NCBI GenBank assembly: GCA_028282905.1
Contig: JANQGW010000183.1
Span: 1-64,000, forward strand
Reading direction: 5' to 3'
Origin: Sedimentisphaerales bacterium
GTDB taxonomy: Bacteria > Planctomycetota > Phycisphaerae > Sedimentisphaerales > Anaerohalosphaeraceae
DNA length: 64,000 nt
The position numbers and the translations under genes are program-made. Position 1 is the stretch's first letter, and each line of letters opens with the position of its first letter. The notes under the pieces are model-generated. The model was not told the origin of the DNA. It worked only from the letters and a program-made list of their open reading frames with translations, and searched no databases. Of this stretch, positions 28,509 through 38,834 are shown piece by piece.

Positions 28509-29783
28509 CTATGGGGTTTCCTTGTTGATGGGGATCAAGACGAGGTTTCTGAATTCCATGGGGGAGCCTTCGGACTGTAGGCAGATTTTACCGGGGGTTA
28601 TCCAGCATTCGGTGGCAACATTCTGCACGAGTTCGTTGACTTTCAGTTCGAGGTATTCGCCGTCGAGGGTGATTTCGTACTGGTTCCAGCCGCCGACGGG
28701 TTTTTCGTTGGTCGGGTGCTGTTTGCGGGTGTGTCGGCCCTTGGTGCGGTCGGCGGCGGTTTTCATGGGGAACTTGTCGATGTTCCAGATGTCGCCGGCG
28801 GCGCGGAACTGGCCCTGTGCCTCAATCGACCGCGGCCAGACTTTGTCTTTGCCGACCATGCGCATCAGGACGCCGCCGTTGCCTTTGCCGAGGTGGCGGT
28901 GCTGGAGGCGGAGGATATAGCTGGTATAGTCGGCCTTTGTGCGGATGTAGCCAACGGGTTTGCCCTTGTTGGCTAAGACGGCGGCTTTGACGGACCAAGC
29001 GGCTTTGACCGGATCGGACGAATAGGTCCAGTTGTCGAGATCTTTGCCGTTGAACAGGCGGATGGCTTCGCCGAAGTGGCCGGGCAAATGTTTGACGCGG
29101 ATGTTTTTGAACTCGACGGTCATGGGCGGGCCGGAGTGAATCTGCAGTGCGAGCAGGCCTTCCATGAGGCGATTTTTCTTGTCATTGTCGATCAGCTCCA
29201 TGGTCTGGAAGCCGTTGAGGTAGTGGACGATGTGGTTGCCGCGGCAGATGATGGTGTATTCGTTCCAGTCTTTGTTTTTGTAGTAGCCGTCTTCGATGAG
29301 CTGTTTTTGATCGGCGATCTGACCGATGACGTTCTTTTTGCCGGCAGCGTCGATTTCCATGATGTCACCGACATTGACCAGCCAGCCGCGGCCCTTTTCG
29401 TGGTAGAGAAAGCCCACCTTGCCGGGCTTGTTTTCGACCTCGGCCTGGTAGCCGGTAATGCGCCAGCGGTCCAGTTCTTTGCTGCGGTACTGGATGCCGG
29501 AGTTGCCGTTTTGGATGCGGAACTGAATCTTGAGGATGAAGTTTTTGAGCGTGCCGCCCCGCCAGATGCAGAAGGTATTGCCTTTCGCTTTGTTTTCGGG
29601 TGTGGTCTGGCCGCGGATGGCGCCATCGACGACGGACCAGAGGCGCGGGTCGCCGTCCCAGCCGGTAAGGTCTTTGCCGTTAAAAATGGATTCAAAGCCG
29701 ACTTCCGTTTCGGCGGCCTGGACATTGGCAAAAAGCATAACAGCGCAGGCTGCCGCGATTGTTATCTTGAGCATTCCGTTCAT
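28509..29783 (-). CDS. Secreted protein with two DUF1080 (3-keto-disaccharide hydrolase-type) domains
   Basis: FESIFNGKDLTGWDGDPRLWSVVDGAIRG... and a second copy GEAIRLFNGKDLDNWTYSSDPVKAAWSVKAAVL... Confidence 0.88.
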   Translation of the reverse strand: MNGMLKITIAAACAVMLFANVQAAETEVGFESIFNGKDLTGWDGDPRLWSVVDGAIRGQTTPENKAKGNTFCIWRGGTLKNFILKIQFRIQNGNSGIQYRSKELDRWRITGYQAEVENKPGKVGFLYHEKGRGWLVNVGDIMEIDAAGKKNVIGQIADQKQLIEDGYYKNKDWNEYTIICRGNHIVHYLNGFQTMELIDNDKKNRLMEGLLALQIHSGPPMTVEFKNIRVKHLPGHFGEAIRLFNGKDLDNWTYSSDPVKAAWSVKAAVLANKGKPVGYIRTKADYTSYILRLQHRHLGKGNGGVLMRMVGKDKVWPRSIEAQGQFRAAGDIWNIDKFPMKTAADRTKGRHTRKQHPTNEKPVGGWNQYEITLDGEYLELKVNELVQNVATECWITPGKICLQSEGSPMEFRNLVLIPINKETP

Positions 29784-29816
29784 TTTGTTTCTCCCTTTTC
29801 CTTTTAGTGTTTGCTT

Positions 29817-32291
29817 TTATGACTTGCCGCGGCCGGCGGTTTGCGCTGTCGCTTTTACGGGCGAGTCTGCGGCGACGATTTCGACGGGGAAGGCGCTGAT
29901 GACGCCCATGGGGTCGCGGCGTTTTTTGCCGGTGACTTTACCGTTTTTGTCTTTGGGGATGTATTCGCGGATGGTTTCGAGAATCACATTGGTTGCGGAA
30001 GCAGCGGCTTCTTTGTCGGCCTTAAGGGTAATGACAAATCCATCCGGTATTGCTTTGACGCCTTCGACGGCGAGGCCTTTGGGGCCCTGCTGGACCTGCA
30101 ACTGGAGTTCTTTATAGAAGCCGCGTTTGGGGGCTTTGATGTTGACTTTTGCCGAGCCGCCGGGGGTAATCTTGACGGGTTTGGTCGGTACCTGGACGGC
30201 GGGCATTCGCCAGCGGGTTTTGGGGACGATGGCGATGAGCTTTTCGCTGGGGACCAGGTGGCGGTAGAGAAACGCCTGCATCCGGTCGTCAGCGGCGATG
30301 ACGGGCCGGGTGACGGTGTCAACCGTGCCCAGCAGTTTTAATTCGACGGGTTTGCCGAGGGGCTTGGGCGGCGACTGGAGTGTCATGCCGATGCGGTCGC
30401 AGCCGGCGGGGATGGTGCCGCCGTTGAGCTTGAAGCCGGCGGGGGCGTTTTTGAGCGACACATTGATCGGGCCGTCGTAGCCGTTTTTGCGCAGGACGTG
30501 CATGGTGACCGGAACGACCGAGCCGGCGGGCATCATCAGGCTGGACGGTGTCATGCGTAACGCGAAGTCCGGCTGTTTGGGGCCGATGTGCAGGCGGTAG
30601 GCGAAGGCATCGCCTCCGTGACGCTGTGTGTCGGCGAGTTGGACATAGTAGGTTCCGGCCTTTGGAAGTTTGGCAGTCACGAAGGAATCGGCATGGTGGG
30701 TGGTCAGGCCGACGATATCCTTGTGGAGATGGACATCCTTGACGACATAGTCATCGTTCCAGGCGACGACTTTGCCGGAGGCATCGGTGATGCGCAATAG
30801 CGCATCGAGCGGCGAATTGAGGCGGCGGGCGAAGACTTCGGCGCAGATCTCATCGCCGGCTTTTGCGGTGAATCGGAACACGTCCATATCGCCGGCGGTG
30901 TCGATGCGTCCGTTGACAATCATCGGCAGTGTGACGGCCTGGGCAGTTTTGGTGTCGTTGTTGGATTCCTTTTCAAGGCATTCAGCGCCTTCGCTAACGG
31001 CGAATGGGACGGCGTTGGAAGCGTGTCCGCCAACCATGCAGGCGGCTTTTCGGATGCCGATAGTATCGGTGGTCAGCGGTATCTGTTGGGTGTCGAGATT
31101 CCACCCGTCAATCGTGGCAGAGACCTTCGCGTTTTCACGGGCGCCTAATGGGAACATCTGCGTGATAAACGGCAGCTCTCCGACGGCGACACGATAGACA
31201 AAATCCTCGCGGCCGCGGTAGATCGAGTCGCGGATTTCGAGTTCGTAGCCGCCGTCGCGGGTGATTTCATAATACATCACCGGGTCCGGGTCAAAGCGGA
31301 AGTCATCGGCGAAGGCGACCTCGGTGCCGCTGGCGGTGTAGAGGGTTACAGTGGCCTGAAACCAGCCGGGGACGGCGTCGGCCAGATAGGGAATCAGGCT
31401 GCGGGCGTGGGTCTGGATGACGAGCTTTTGGCCTTTCTTGGCATAGAAGCGGAAGCGATCCACGTCGCCGGGACGGATTTGGCCGTTCAGAACTGCCGGC
31501 AGTTGGATGGGTTTGGGCCGGGGCAGATTCGGCAGGTCACGGATTTTTTCGTAGGCCGAAGTGTCGTTTGGTTCCAGTTCGTAACGCTCGGGCAGCGTGG
31601 AGACGTGAAAGACCAGCGGGCTGGTCAGGCCGTCGCGGGTCTGGATGCGCAATTCGCGAAAGCCCGGTTCGGCGTCGGCGTCAATCGTAATCTCCAGCAA
31701 CACAGCTTCGGCTAATTGGCGGTTCTGCTGGAGTTTGCTTCGCGGCATAAACATCTGGTCGGCGATATGCGCCAATTCACGCAGGCTCTTTTCTTCGAGG
31801 TCTTCGAGCAGCGGGTGGTTGGGCAATTTGACCGGCGGTTTTTCTTCGGTTTTGGTGTCTTTTGCGTCCTTGTCTTTGGCGGCATCGGTTTTTGAAGCGG
31901 GTGTTTTTTTATCGGCTGCCTTTCGGGCCGGGGGCTTTCTCTTTGGCGAGCGTTTATTGGCTCCCATAATCTCGGCGCGAATAGGGGCGGGCAGCTCGGC
32001 GATGCGTTTTTCACGCAGTTCCTTGAGCTGCCGCTGGAGTTCCCGTCGCTGATCGCCGCTTAGATTTGTGGTGCCCCGCATCTGTTTGACGACTTTGGCG
32101 GTAACGCCTTCGCCGGAGATAATGACACGGTTGGCACCGCGCAGAAACTGGCCGCCGGCGGTGACCTGAACGACCGTGCCCTGCTGACCGCCGGCCGGGT
32201 AGAGGTAGCCGATCTGAGATTTGTTGGCCCAGGCAACGCTTACTAAGGCCATCAACACTAATAATATAGTTTTCATTTTTGTCATAACCAA
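29817..32291 (-). CDS. Secreted PPC (bacterial pre-peptidase C-terminal) domain protein
   Basis: YELEPNDTSAYEK...GQIRPGDVDRFRFYAKKGQKLVIQTHARS and ESNNDTKTAQAVTLPMIVNGRIDTAGDMDVFRFTAKAGDEICAEVFARRLNSPLDALLRI. Confidence 0.85.
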   Translation of the reverse strand: MVMTKMKTILLVLMALVSVAWANKSQIGYLYPAGGQQGTVVQVTAGGQFLRGANRVIISGEGVTAKVVKQMRGTTNLSGDQRRELQRQLKELREKRIAELPAPIRAEIMGANKRSPKRKPPARKAADKKTPASKTDAAKDKDAKDTKTEEKPPVKLPNHPLLEDLEEKSLRELAHIADQMFMPRSKLQQNRQLAEAVLLEITIDADAEPGFRELRIQTRDGLTSPLVFHVSTLPERYELEPNDTSAYEKIRDLPNLPRPKPIQLPAVLNGQIRPGDVDRFRFYAKKGQKLVIQTHARSLIPYLADAVPGWFQATVTLYTASGTEVAFADDFRFDPDPVMYYEITRDGGYELEIRDSIYRGREDFVYRVAVGELPFITQMFPLGARENAKVSATIDGWNLDTQQIPLTTDTIGIRKAACMVGGHASNAVPFAVSEGAECLEKESNNDTKTAQAVTLPMIVNGRIDTAGDMDVFRFTAKAGDEICAEVFARRLNSPLDALLRITDASGKVVAWNDDYVVKDVHLHKDIVGLTTHHADSFVTAKLPKAGTYYVQLADTQRHGGDAFAYRLHIGPKQPDFALRMTPSSLMMPAGSVVPVTMHVLRKNGYDGPINVSLKNAPAGFKLNGGTIPAGCDRIGMTLQSPPKPLGKPVELKLLGTVDTVTRPVIAADDRMQAFLYRHLVPSEKLIAIVPKTRWRMPAVQVPTKPVKITPGGSAKVNIKAPKRGFYKELQLQVQQGPKGLAVEGVKAIPDGFVITLKADKEAAASATNVILETIREYIPKDKNGKVTGKKRRDPMGVISAFPVEIVAADSPVKATAQTAGRGKS

Positions 32292-32432
32292 CTCCTGCCC
32301 AAACGGACTGATCGGTCGCTTGAAAGTTTTGATTTCTTAGCTCATAGTTTTCAGTTCTGGATTCCCGCCTTCGCGGGAATAACAAAGGGACACAGAAATG
32401 ACAAAACATGTGAGCATGATATATCACTCCGC

Positions 32433-33752
32433 TTACATAATTTCTTTTAATCGACTGTCGGCAGACTTGGCAGCCATGACTTTCAGGTCCAGTCCGCGTG
32501 GGTTGGGCAGCGGCCCGTCCGGGTCAATGCCAAGCTGGGTATAGAGGCTGCCGATCAAATCTTCCGGATAAACCGGACGTTCGGCGACCTCGGTACCGTT
32601 TTCGCTGGATTTACCAACGACGTTACCACCTTTGAAGCCGCCGCCGGCCAGAACGGAACAAAAACACTTGCCATAATGCGAGCGACCGCCGTTCCAAGGC
32701 GGTGCCCACTGGACTTTTGGGCCGCGTCCGAATTCACCGCCCCACCAGACAATCGTGCTATCCAGCAGGCCACGTTGGGAAAGGTCTTCCAGCAGGGTCG
32801 CAAAGCCACGGTCCATTTCGGGCAGCTTGCGGTCCATTATCTGGAAGTGCTGTTTGTGGGTATCCCAACCGTTATAGTTAATCGTAATATACGGGACGCC
32901 GTGTTCGACAAGCCGTCGGGCCATCAGGCAGGACTGGCCGAAGGTGTTGCGGCCGTAACGGTCACGGACGTCAGCTTTTTCGGTGTTCAGGTCGAAGAGT
33001 TTCCGGGCGTCGCCGAGCATCATCTTGTAGGCCTCGTCCTGGGCCTGGTCAAACTGATCGAACTGTTCGTTATCGCCCATCGTCTGGCCCAGTGTATCCA
33101 GCTTACCCAATAACTCACGGCGGGCCTGCTGACGTTTGTCAGAAACGCCGCGGGCGATAATGCCTTCGACGACAAACGGGTTCTGGTTCGGGTCACCACC
33201 CGTAGAGAACGGCTTGTGCTTGGGGCCGAGGAAGCCGGCCTCGGAGAAGCGACCCTGCGGGCGGGTCAAGACGATGTACGGCGGCACGACGCCTTTGTAG
33301 CCGTGTTTGTAGCCTTTGAACAGCGAGACCACTGCACCGGCACAGGGATAGACGAGCCGGCCGGGTTCGTGGCCAGTCTGGACACGGTAAGAAGCGGTTT
33401 CGTGGCCGTTAATGCCGTGGGTCATGCTGCGGATAATCGAGTACTTGTCGGCCTGTTTGGCCAGCATCGGAAGCAATTGGCCGATGCGAATGCCGTCAAC
33501 ATTTGTGGCAATCGGCTTGTTGAGCGGGCCAGTGTAGTCCTCGCCCGCCTCGGGCTTGGGATCGAAAGTGTCGAGATGGCATGGGCCGCCCCACATCCAG
33601 ATCTGGATGACGGATTTGGCTTTGGCCTTCAAGGGTATCGGTTTGGCCAGCAGCTGATGCGGTTCGATGATCGAGACCCCGCCGGCGGCCAGCAGGCCAC
33701 ACTTGATCAAATCGCGTCGACTCAGGCCATTTGTTTTGTGTTTTTGTTTCAT
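32433..33752 (-). CDS. DUF1501 protein
   Basis: SRRDLIKCGLLAAGG twin-arginine-like N-terminus; IQIWMWGGPCHLDTFDPKPEAGEDYTGPLNKPIATNVDGI; WWGGEFGRGPKVQWAPPWNGGRSHY. Confidence 0.93.
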   Translation of the reverse strand: MKQKHKTNGLSRRDLIKCGLLAAGGVSIIEPHQLLAKPIPLKAKAKSVIQIWMWGGPCHLDTFDPKPEAGEDYTGPLNKPIATNVDGIRIGQLLPMLAKQADKYSIIRSMTHGINGHETASYRVQTGHEPGRLVYPCAGAVVSLFKGYKHGYKGVVPPYIVLTRPQGRFSEAGFLGPKHKPFSTGGDPNQNPFVVEGIIARGVSDKRQQARRELLGKLDTLGQTMGDNEQFDQFDQAQDEAYKMMLGDARKLFDLNTEKADVRDRYGRNTFGQSCLMARRLVEHGVPYITINYNGWDTHKQHFQIMDRKLPEMDRGFATLLEDLSQRGLLDSTIVWWGGEFGRGPKVQWAPPWNGGRSHYGKCFCSVLAGGGFKGGNVVGKSSENGTEVAERPVYPEDLIGSLYTQLGIDPDGPLPNPRGLDLKVMAAKSADSRLKEIM

Positions 33753-33783
33753 CGTTATTTTCTCCTCTGGATATCTCGCGAGA

Positions 33784-35379
33784 TTAATGGCGATACAAAA
33801 ATTCCTTTGAGTTCATCAGTGCCCAGGTGACATCTACCGCAGCCTGTGTCGAGTTAATACCGGGGGTTTTGGCATACTCTTCAACCGCGGCCAATTCCTC
33901 TTTGGTCGGGTAGCGTGACAGCACGAGCAGGTAGAGGTCTTTGATGAGTTTTTCACGGTTGCCTCTGGCGCTTCGCATCACTTGCTTGAGCCGCCAGCTT
34001 CGTTCGATTTTCGTTTGGATATGCGTAGAGTTGAGCATGTGACGCCGCTGGGTGTCGGTGGGCTTTTGGCTGCGTTCGGATTCGAGGCCGGTATCGCGCG
34101 AGGGGCGGCCGAACATTTCGAGAAACTGGCTGGTGATGCTGCCATCGGCCAGGTTAATCGTGCGGTGCTCTTCCGGGATAAACGTAAACGGTTCGGGAAT
34201 CGGGCTGGAATAGCGTTCGCGTGTGCCGGAAATCCAGCAAAGTGCGTCAATCAGTACCTCGGCGTCCAATTGGCGAACAGGGTAACAGGCGAATAATTCT
34301 TCGGCTTTGGGGTTGTCGGTCTGGGGGACGGATGACTGCTGATAGGTCCGCGAATTGAGAATCAGGGTCATAACATGCTGAAGGTCGTAGTTGGATTTGA
34401 CCAGCTCTTTTTCCAGAAAGGCCAGTACCTGCGGGTGAACGGACTTGTTGTCGGGGCGGATGTCATCGGGTTCGTGAATCAGGCCGCGGCCCAGCAGCCA
34501 GGACCAGAGGCGGTTGACGATGTTGCGGGCAAAGTACGGGTTGTCGGCAGTGATCAACCAGTCGGCGAAGACGACGCGCGGATCCTGGTCGGGACTGATG
34601 CGGACGGTCTTGCCATCGGGGAAGGTCGCTTTGATCGTGTCGGTCGGGGTCGGGTCGAGATAGATGATTTCTTCTTTCCATTCGGCGGTGCCTTTGTAGG
34701 CGACGCGTGAGAAGAAAACTTCCATCTGTTTTTGCTTGTCGTCGGGCCAGTTTTCCAGCCGGGTTCCCATCAGTGTCAGGCCGACAGCGTGGGCGATGGT
34801 TGAAGGCTCTTTGCCCTGAATCGCACGGTAGAAGTTGACCTGCGGGACGCGGAAGTTGCTGCCGCTGGCGGTCAGCAGTTCGCGGGCAAACTGGTCATAC
34901 GGCATATTGCTGCTCATGGCATCGTGAATCCAGCGGTGATAGGCCTGGACGGCGTTGGGCCAGAGGTTGATCGGAAACTCGGCCTTGACCCGCAGCAGGT
35001 CGCACCATTTCAGCGTCCAGTAGTCGGCGTATTCGGGCTTTTTTAACAGTGATTTGATGAGCATCTTACGCTTTTCGGGGCGGGGATTTTCCAGAAACTT
35101 TCGAACTTCCTCCGGGGCGGGCAGTGTGCCCGTGACATCCAGATAGACCCGGCGAATAAAGACCGCATCGGCGCAGAGATTGGCGGGGGCAATATTTTGT
35201 TGCTTGAGGGAGGCCATCACCAAATTATCTATCTGGTTTTGCGGTTTGGGTCTTCCGCTGATGTCGAAGGGGTAGGCGGTTGCCGCCTGAAGCCGGCCGG
35301 CGGCCAAGACGGTGAAAGACAGGAGAATTACCAACATTCGCAAGCCGGAATGAGCGTTTAAACGACAAATCTTGACCAT
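33784..35379 (-). CDS. DUF1549/DUF1553 protein
   Basis: ADAVFIRRVYLDVTGTLPAPEEVRKFL; FARNIVNRLWSWLLGRGLIHEPDDIR; LLVLSRYPTKEELAAVEEY; MNSKEFLYRH. Confidence 0.93.
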   Translation of the reverse strand: MVKICRLNAHSGLRMLVILLSFTVLAAGRLQAATAYPFDISGRPKPQNQIDNLVMASLKQQNIAPANLCADAVFIRRVYLDVTGTLPAPEEVRKFLENPRPEKRKMLIKSLLKKPEYADYWTLKWCDLLRVKAEFPINLWPNAVQAYHRWIHDAMSSNMPYDQFARELLTASGSNFRVPQVNFYRAIQGKEPSTIAHAVGLTLMGTRLENWPDDKQKQMEVFFSRVAYKGTAEWKEEIIYLDPTPTDTIKATFPDGKTVRISPDQDPRVVFADWLITADNPYFARNIVNRLWSWLLGRGLIHEPDDIRPDNKSVHPQVLAFLEKELVKSNYDLQHVMTLILNSRTYQQSSVPQTDNPKAEELFACYPVRQLDAEVLIDALCWISGTRERYSSPIPEPFTFIPEEHRTINLADGSITSQFLEMFGRPSRDTGLESERSQKPTDTQRRHMLNSTHIQTKIERSWRLKQVMRSARGNREKLIKDLYLLVLSRYPTKEELAAVEEYAKTPGINSTQAAVDVTWALMNSKEFLYRH

Positions 35380-35680
35380 TTTCTTGGTGCTTTCAAATGG
35401 AGGCCCGGATACTATTTATTACTATCTATAATAACAAAAGCGTTCATTTTTTTATTGCAAAAAATCACCAAAAGGATACAGCAAAACCATTGATTTTCGG
35501 AAAAAATACAGGAAAAACACCTATCCTGCAATTTTTCCGGAATTTCCTGCGTCTTTACAGGTGATTTCAGGAGAAGAACGTGCTATAAGGGCGGTCTATT
35601 TAGGGCCGACGCCTTTAAAACGCTTGCTATTGGACCCAAAATGGGGTGGAATTATAAACATATATTAAATCGGTATCGTA

Positions 35681-36808
35681 TTGAATATGGAAACCTTAGC
35701 GAATTCTCAGACAGGACAATCAGGCGGAATGGAAAAAATCATCGACAAAAACCTTGAAATTATTCGAGTTTCAAGAGGTGATATTACCGAATTCTTTGTC
35801 CACGGCCAAGCGGACACGCACGTTTCTGAGATTGAAACCATCGCTGCTGCCTTTGATTTCTTAGCCAAAAACAGTGTTCAGGCGGTCGCTTTCCGCGTTT
35901 TTGCCGACAATGAGGTTCGAGCTCGCATCGCGGCTGATTTTCAGGCTAACCTGGACGGGCTGAACTGTCCGGTAACGTGGATTTGCCAGCCGGAAGATGT
36001 GTTTGCTGTTCAGGTGCAGGCGATATCGGTGGAAGTGACGCCGATCAAGCAGGCGGATGCCGTGGTGGGATGTACGTTTGAAGACGATAATATGGTTTGT
36101 CGGCAGCTGAGCTTTGTGCCGGATAACCTGGATGCCGAGCGGTTTGAACAGGCCGGCAGTGCGTTTGAGAAAATCGAGACAATCCTGCAGGGTGTGGGGC
36201 TGGACTTTTCTTATACCGTGCGAACGTGGCTGTTTGTCTGGGATATCCTGGACTGGTACGATAAGCTGAACCTGGCGCGGGATAACTTCTTTGAGAAATA
36301 TAACATTTTCAATAAGCTGGTGCCGGCCAGTACCGGCGTGGGCGTGCCCAACCCGGCTTCGGCGGCGCTGACGACCGAGGCGTTCGCGGTGAAGGCCAAA
36401 AATGACACGGTAAATATTCAGCCAGTGATTTCGCCGCTGCAGTGTCCTGCACTGGACTATAAGAGTTCGTTCGCCCGGGCGACACTGGTCGAGGCGCCGG
36501 ACCACCGGAGGATGCTGGTTTCAGGAACCGCCAGTATCGAACCGGGCGGCGAAACCATCCATGTCGATGATGTTGAAAAGCAGGTCGATCTGACGATGCA
36601 GGTGATGACGGCGCTGATCAAAAACGGTGGGATGGACTGGAGTGATGTTTGCAGAGGGATCGCATATTTCAAAGACAAAAAAGACTTTGGTGTGTTTGAT
36701 GCGTGGTGTGAGGCGAACGATATCAATATTCCGCATATCAAGGTCGAAGCGTATATCTGCCGCGATGATCTGCTGTTCGAACTGGAAGTGGACGGCATGA
36801 CCACCTAA
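35681..36808 (+). CDS. Rid-family / chorismatase (FkbO/Hyg5)-like protein
   Basis: FARATLVEAPDHRRMLVSGTASIEPGGETIHVDDVEKQVDLTMQVMTALIKNGGMDWSDVCRGIAYFKDKKDF is Rid-like; N-terminal half fits the two-domain chorismatase-like arrangement. Confidence 0.65.
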   Translation: MNMETLANSQTGQSGGMEKIIDKNLEIIRVSRGDITEFFVHGQADTHVSEIETIAAAFDFLAKNSVQAVAFRVFADNEVRARIAADFQANLDGLNCPVTWICQPEDVFAVQVQAISVEVTPIKQADAVVGCTFEDDNMVCRQLSFVPDNLDAERFEQAGSAFEKIETILQGVGLDFSYTVRTWLFVWDILDWYDKLNLARDNFFEKYNIFNKLVPASTGVGVPNPASAALTTEAFAVKAKNDTVNIQPVISPLQCPALDYKSSFARATLVEAPDHRRMLVSGTASIEPGGETIHVDDVEKQVDLTMQVMTALIKNGGMDWSDVCRGIAYFKDKKDFGVFDAWCEANDINIPHIKVEAYICRDDLLFELEVDGMTT

Positions 36809-36829
36809 AGAAATACCTAATCAAAAGTC

Positions 36830-36869
36830 AAAGGGCATGAATCATTAAATTAATTTCATGCCCTTTTTT
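36830..36869 (+). terminator. Rho-independent terminator
   Basis: AAAGGGCATGAA...TTCATGCCCTTTTTT, 12-bp arms. Confidence 0.85.
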
Positions 36870-36961
36870 GTGGTTTGTATGCAAATTTGCAAAATCTTCA
36901 GTTCCCCTTCTAATAACAACGAAACGGCTCCTGCTCCCGTTTTGTTCAGCCATTGGCTCCT

Positions 36962-37309
36962 CTACTTAAAACCTTTGATAATCCATAAAAATATGGCTCT
37001 TACGATTAAATAAATAATCGACGCTACAACGAAATAGGCAAGGCTGACTCCTATCCCCACGAGAAGGCTACGATGAAAAATTTCCGTATCGGAACTTTCA
37101 GCCCATCTCTCTCCAAGCTGATTATAATACTCATAATCCTCATAGTTAATCTTATACATGGGTGGATTAGAATTATTGTTTGATGAATAAATGTCTATCC
37201 CAACAGTAATTTCATCCCTCATTATCACAGTAAAAAATATAGCAACAGCAATGGATGAGATAATTAATAAAACCCATAATATCCGATCTATACCTCTTTT
37301 CCAGTTCAT
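36962..37309 (-). CDS. Hypothetical two-TM membrane protein
   Basis: Hydrophobic N- and C-terminal segments; AT-rich. Confidence 0.5.
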   Translation of the reverse strand: MNWKRGIDRILWVLLIISSIAVAIFFTVIMRDEITVGIDIYSSNNNSNPPMYKINYEDYEYYNQLGERWAESSDTEIFHRSLLVGIGVSLAYFVVASIIYLIVRAIFLWIIKGFK

Positions 37310-37528
37310 TTTCTACACCTCCTTTTTTTCCGGATTTGATAACCGAAGTATTGAAGCAAGACGCTTGCAACTTCGGATGCTATGGTTTTGCCATGCACGA
37401 ATCAACTCAAGATTTGCTCTTTCGACATCCATGCCTGTATTCTATCACCCCTTTTATCTTTTCGCTAACATACATGTAAACCAAATGCAGTCAAAAGTCA
37501 TTTTGTTTATTCATAGTTCACTCTTTTA

Positions 37529-37891
37529 CTATTCGGGATAGTTGCACAGAGGAATGGTTCTGCTGAACCGGAGCAAGGCTGAACTTCCCAAAAACGGGTG
37601 CAGGTATTTGATGTCGTCCCGGTCCAGACCATCATAGATATGCTCGACAAAACAGGCCGCCAGAATGCTTTTCATGTCATCTCTGCCTTCCTCGATGACC
37701 CAATTGGCAAACTGTATGATTCTTTTTGTTAGTGACGTATTGCGTTGCGTGATACTCACTTGATAGATATCTCTCATGCAAATAAAAGCATGTGCCTGTG
37801 AGAATTCCATATCATATTCCTGTGCCTCCTTCTGCGTCTCTTTGAAGACTTCTGGTAATTCTTCCCGGAATTTTGATCGCCACTTTGCCAT
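37529..37891 (-). CDS. Hypothetical protein
   Basis: 120-aa ORF with plausible soluble composition (MAKWRSKFREELPEVFKETQ...). Confidence 0.5.
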   Translation of the reverse strand: MAKWRSKFREELPEVFKETQKEAQEYDMEFSQAHAFICMRDIYQVSITQRNTSLTKRIIQFANWVIEEGRDDMKSILAACFVEHIYDGLDRDDIKYLHPFLGSSALLRFSRTIPLCNYPE

Positions 37892-37972
37892 TACACCTTC
37901 ATTTCATTTTTATAACGCTTCTTCCATGTAAAAAGTATAATCCAGATTCTATCAAAGAGTCAAGGAGATTAT

Positions 37973-38033
37973 GGAATCCCGGCAATGCCGGGATGGCTGT
38001 TTAAACAGATTCCTCGACTTCGCTCGGAATGAC
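37973..38033. repeat. Interspersed repeat copy
   Basis: ggaatcccggcaatgccgggatggctgtttaaacagattcctcgacttcgctcggaatgac. Confidence 0.85.
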
Positions 38034-38140
38034 GATTTGTTTAGTTTTATGCCCGCTGGATTGCGTCCATGAGGTCATAGTGAGTTTGCCGGCGGTGATG
38101 CTGTGCCTGTGCGCCCGATATTACAATCGGACCGGAGTTA

Positions 38141-38548
38141 TTATCCGATGAGCAGGCCGAGGATGATCAGGCCGATGGTTCCTATGACGGCGATGCCGGA
38201 GAAGATGAGGCCGAGGATCGCGAAGAGTTTTTTGCGGAATTCCTGGAATGCTCCGGCGATGCCGAGGGCGAAGGCGACCAACTGCAGCAGCATCAGCAGG
38301 ATGATGCTCAGGCCGACAATGAACGCGGCGGGAGATTCTTCGTCGATGCCGCCGGGGGTGGTCGTTTCCAGCACGCCGGCCAGGATGATCGCCAGTACCA
38401 TGAACACACCCGCAAACATGGTAATCGCAAACGAAGCGATGCCAAGGCCGGAATGGGGATATACCTGCGGCTGCTGAGGGACCATTGCCTGCGGCACGGC
38501 GGTCGCGGCGGTTGGGTAAGACGGCGTTGATTCCTGATACATGGGCAT
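38141..38548 (-). CDS. Small multi-pass membrane protein (DUF4190-like)
   Basis: Pro/Gln/Ala-rich N-terminus then SGLGIASFAITMFAGVFMVLAIIL...FAILGLIFSGIAVIGTIGLIILG. Confidence 0.6.
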   Translation of the reverse strand: MPMYQESTPSYPTAATAVPQAMVPQQPQVYPHSGLGIASFAITMFAGVFMVLAIILAGVLETTTPGGIDEESPAAFIVGLSIILLMLLQLVAFALGIAGAFQEFRKKLFAILGLIFSGIAVIGTIGLIILGLLIG

Positions 38549-38631
38549 ACTCCTTATTCGATTTTGTCGTCATCTTTGAGCCGCCCCCTACCTTACCCGA
38601 ATATCGCCCTGTCGGCAATTCAAAAATATCG

Positions 38632-38692
38632 ACCAAAGAACGCAAGAATACAAGGATACCAGAACACAGGCATTTATGAATACATGAACGGG
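38632..38692. repeat. 8-bp quasi-periodic low-complexity intergenic tract
   Basis: aagaatac|aaggatac|cagaacac|aggcattt|atgaatac|atgaacgg. Confidence 0.6.
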
Positions 38693-38834
38693 GTTGTTTT
38701 TGCGGGTTTTTGGGGTTGCTTTTTGGGGGATTTTTCTATAATACGGGATTCGTATTTTAGTGTTGAGTTCGTAGTTCATAGTTGGCAGATAATGGTACGT
38801 CCGCCTCCTATTTCGTTAATACAGGGTCCGAAAT

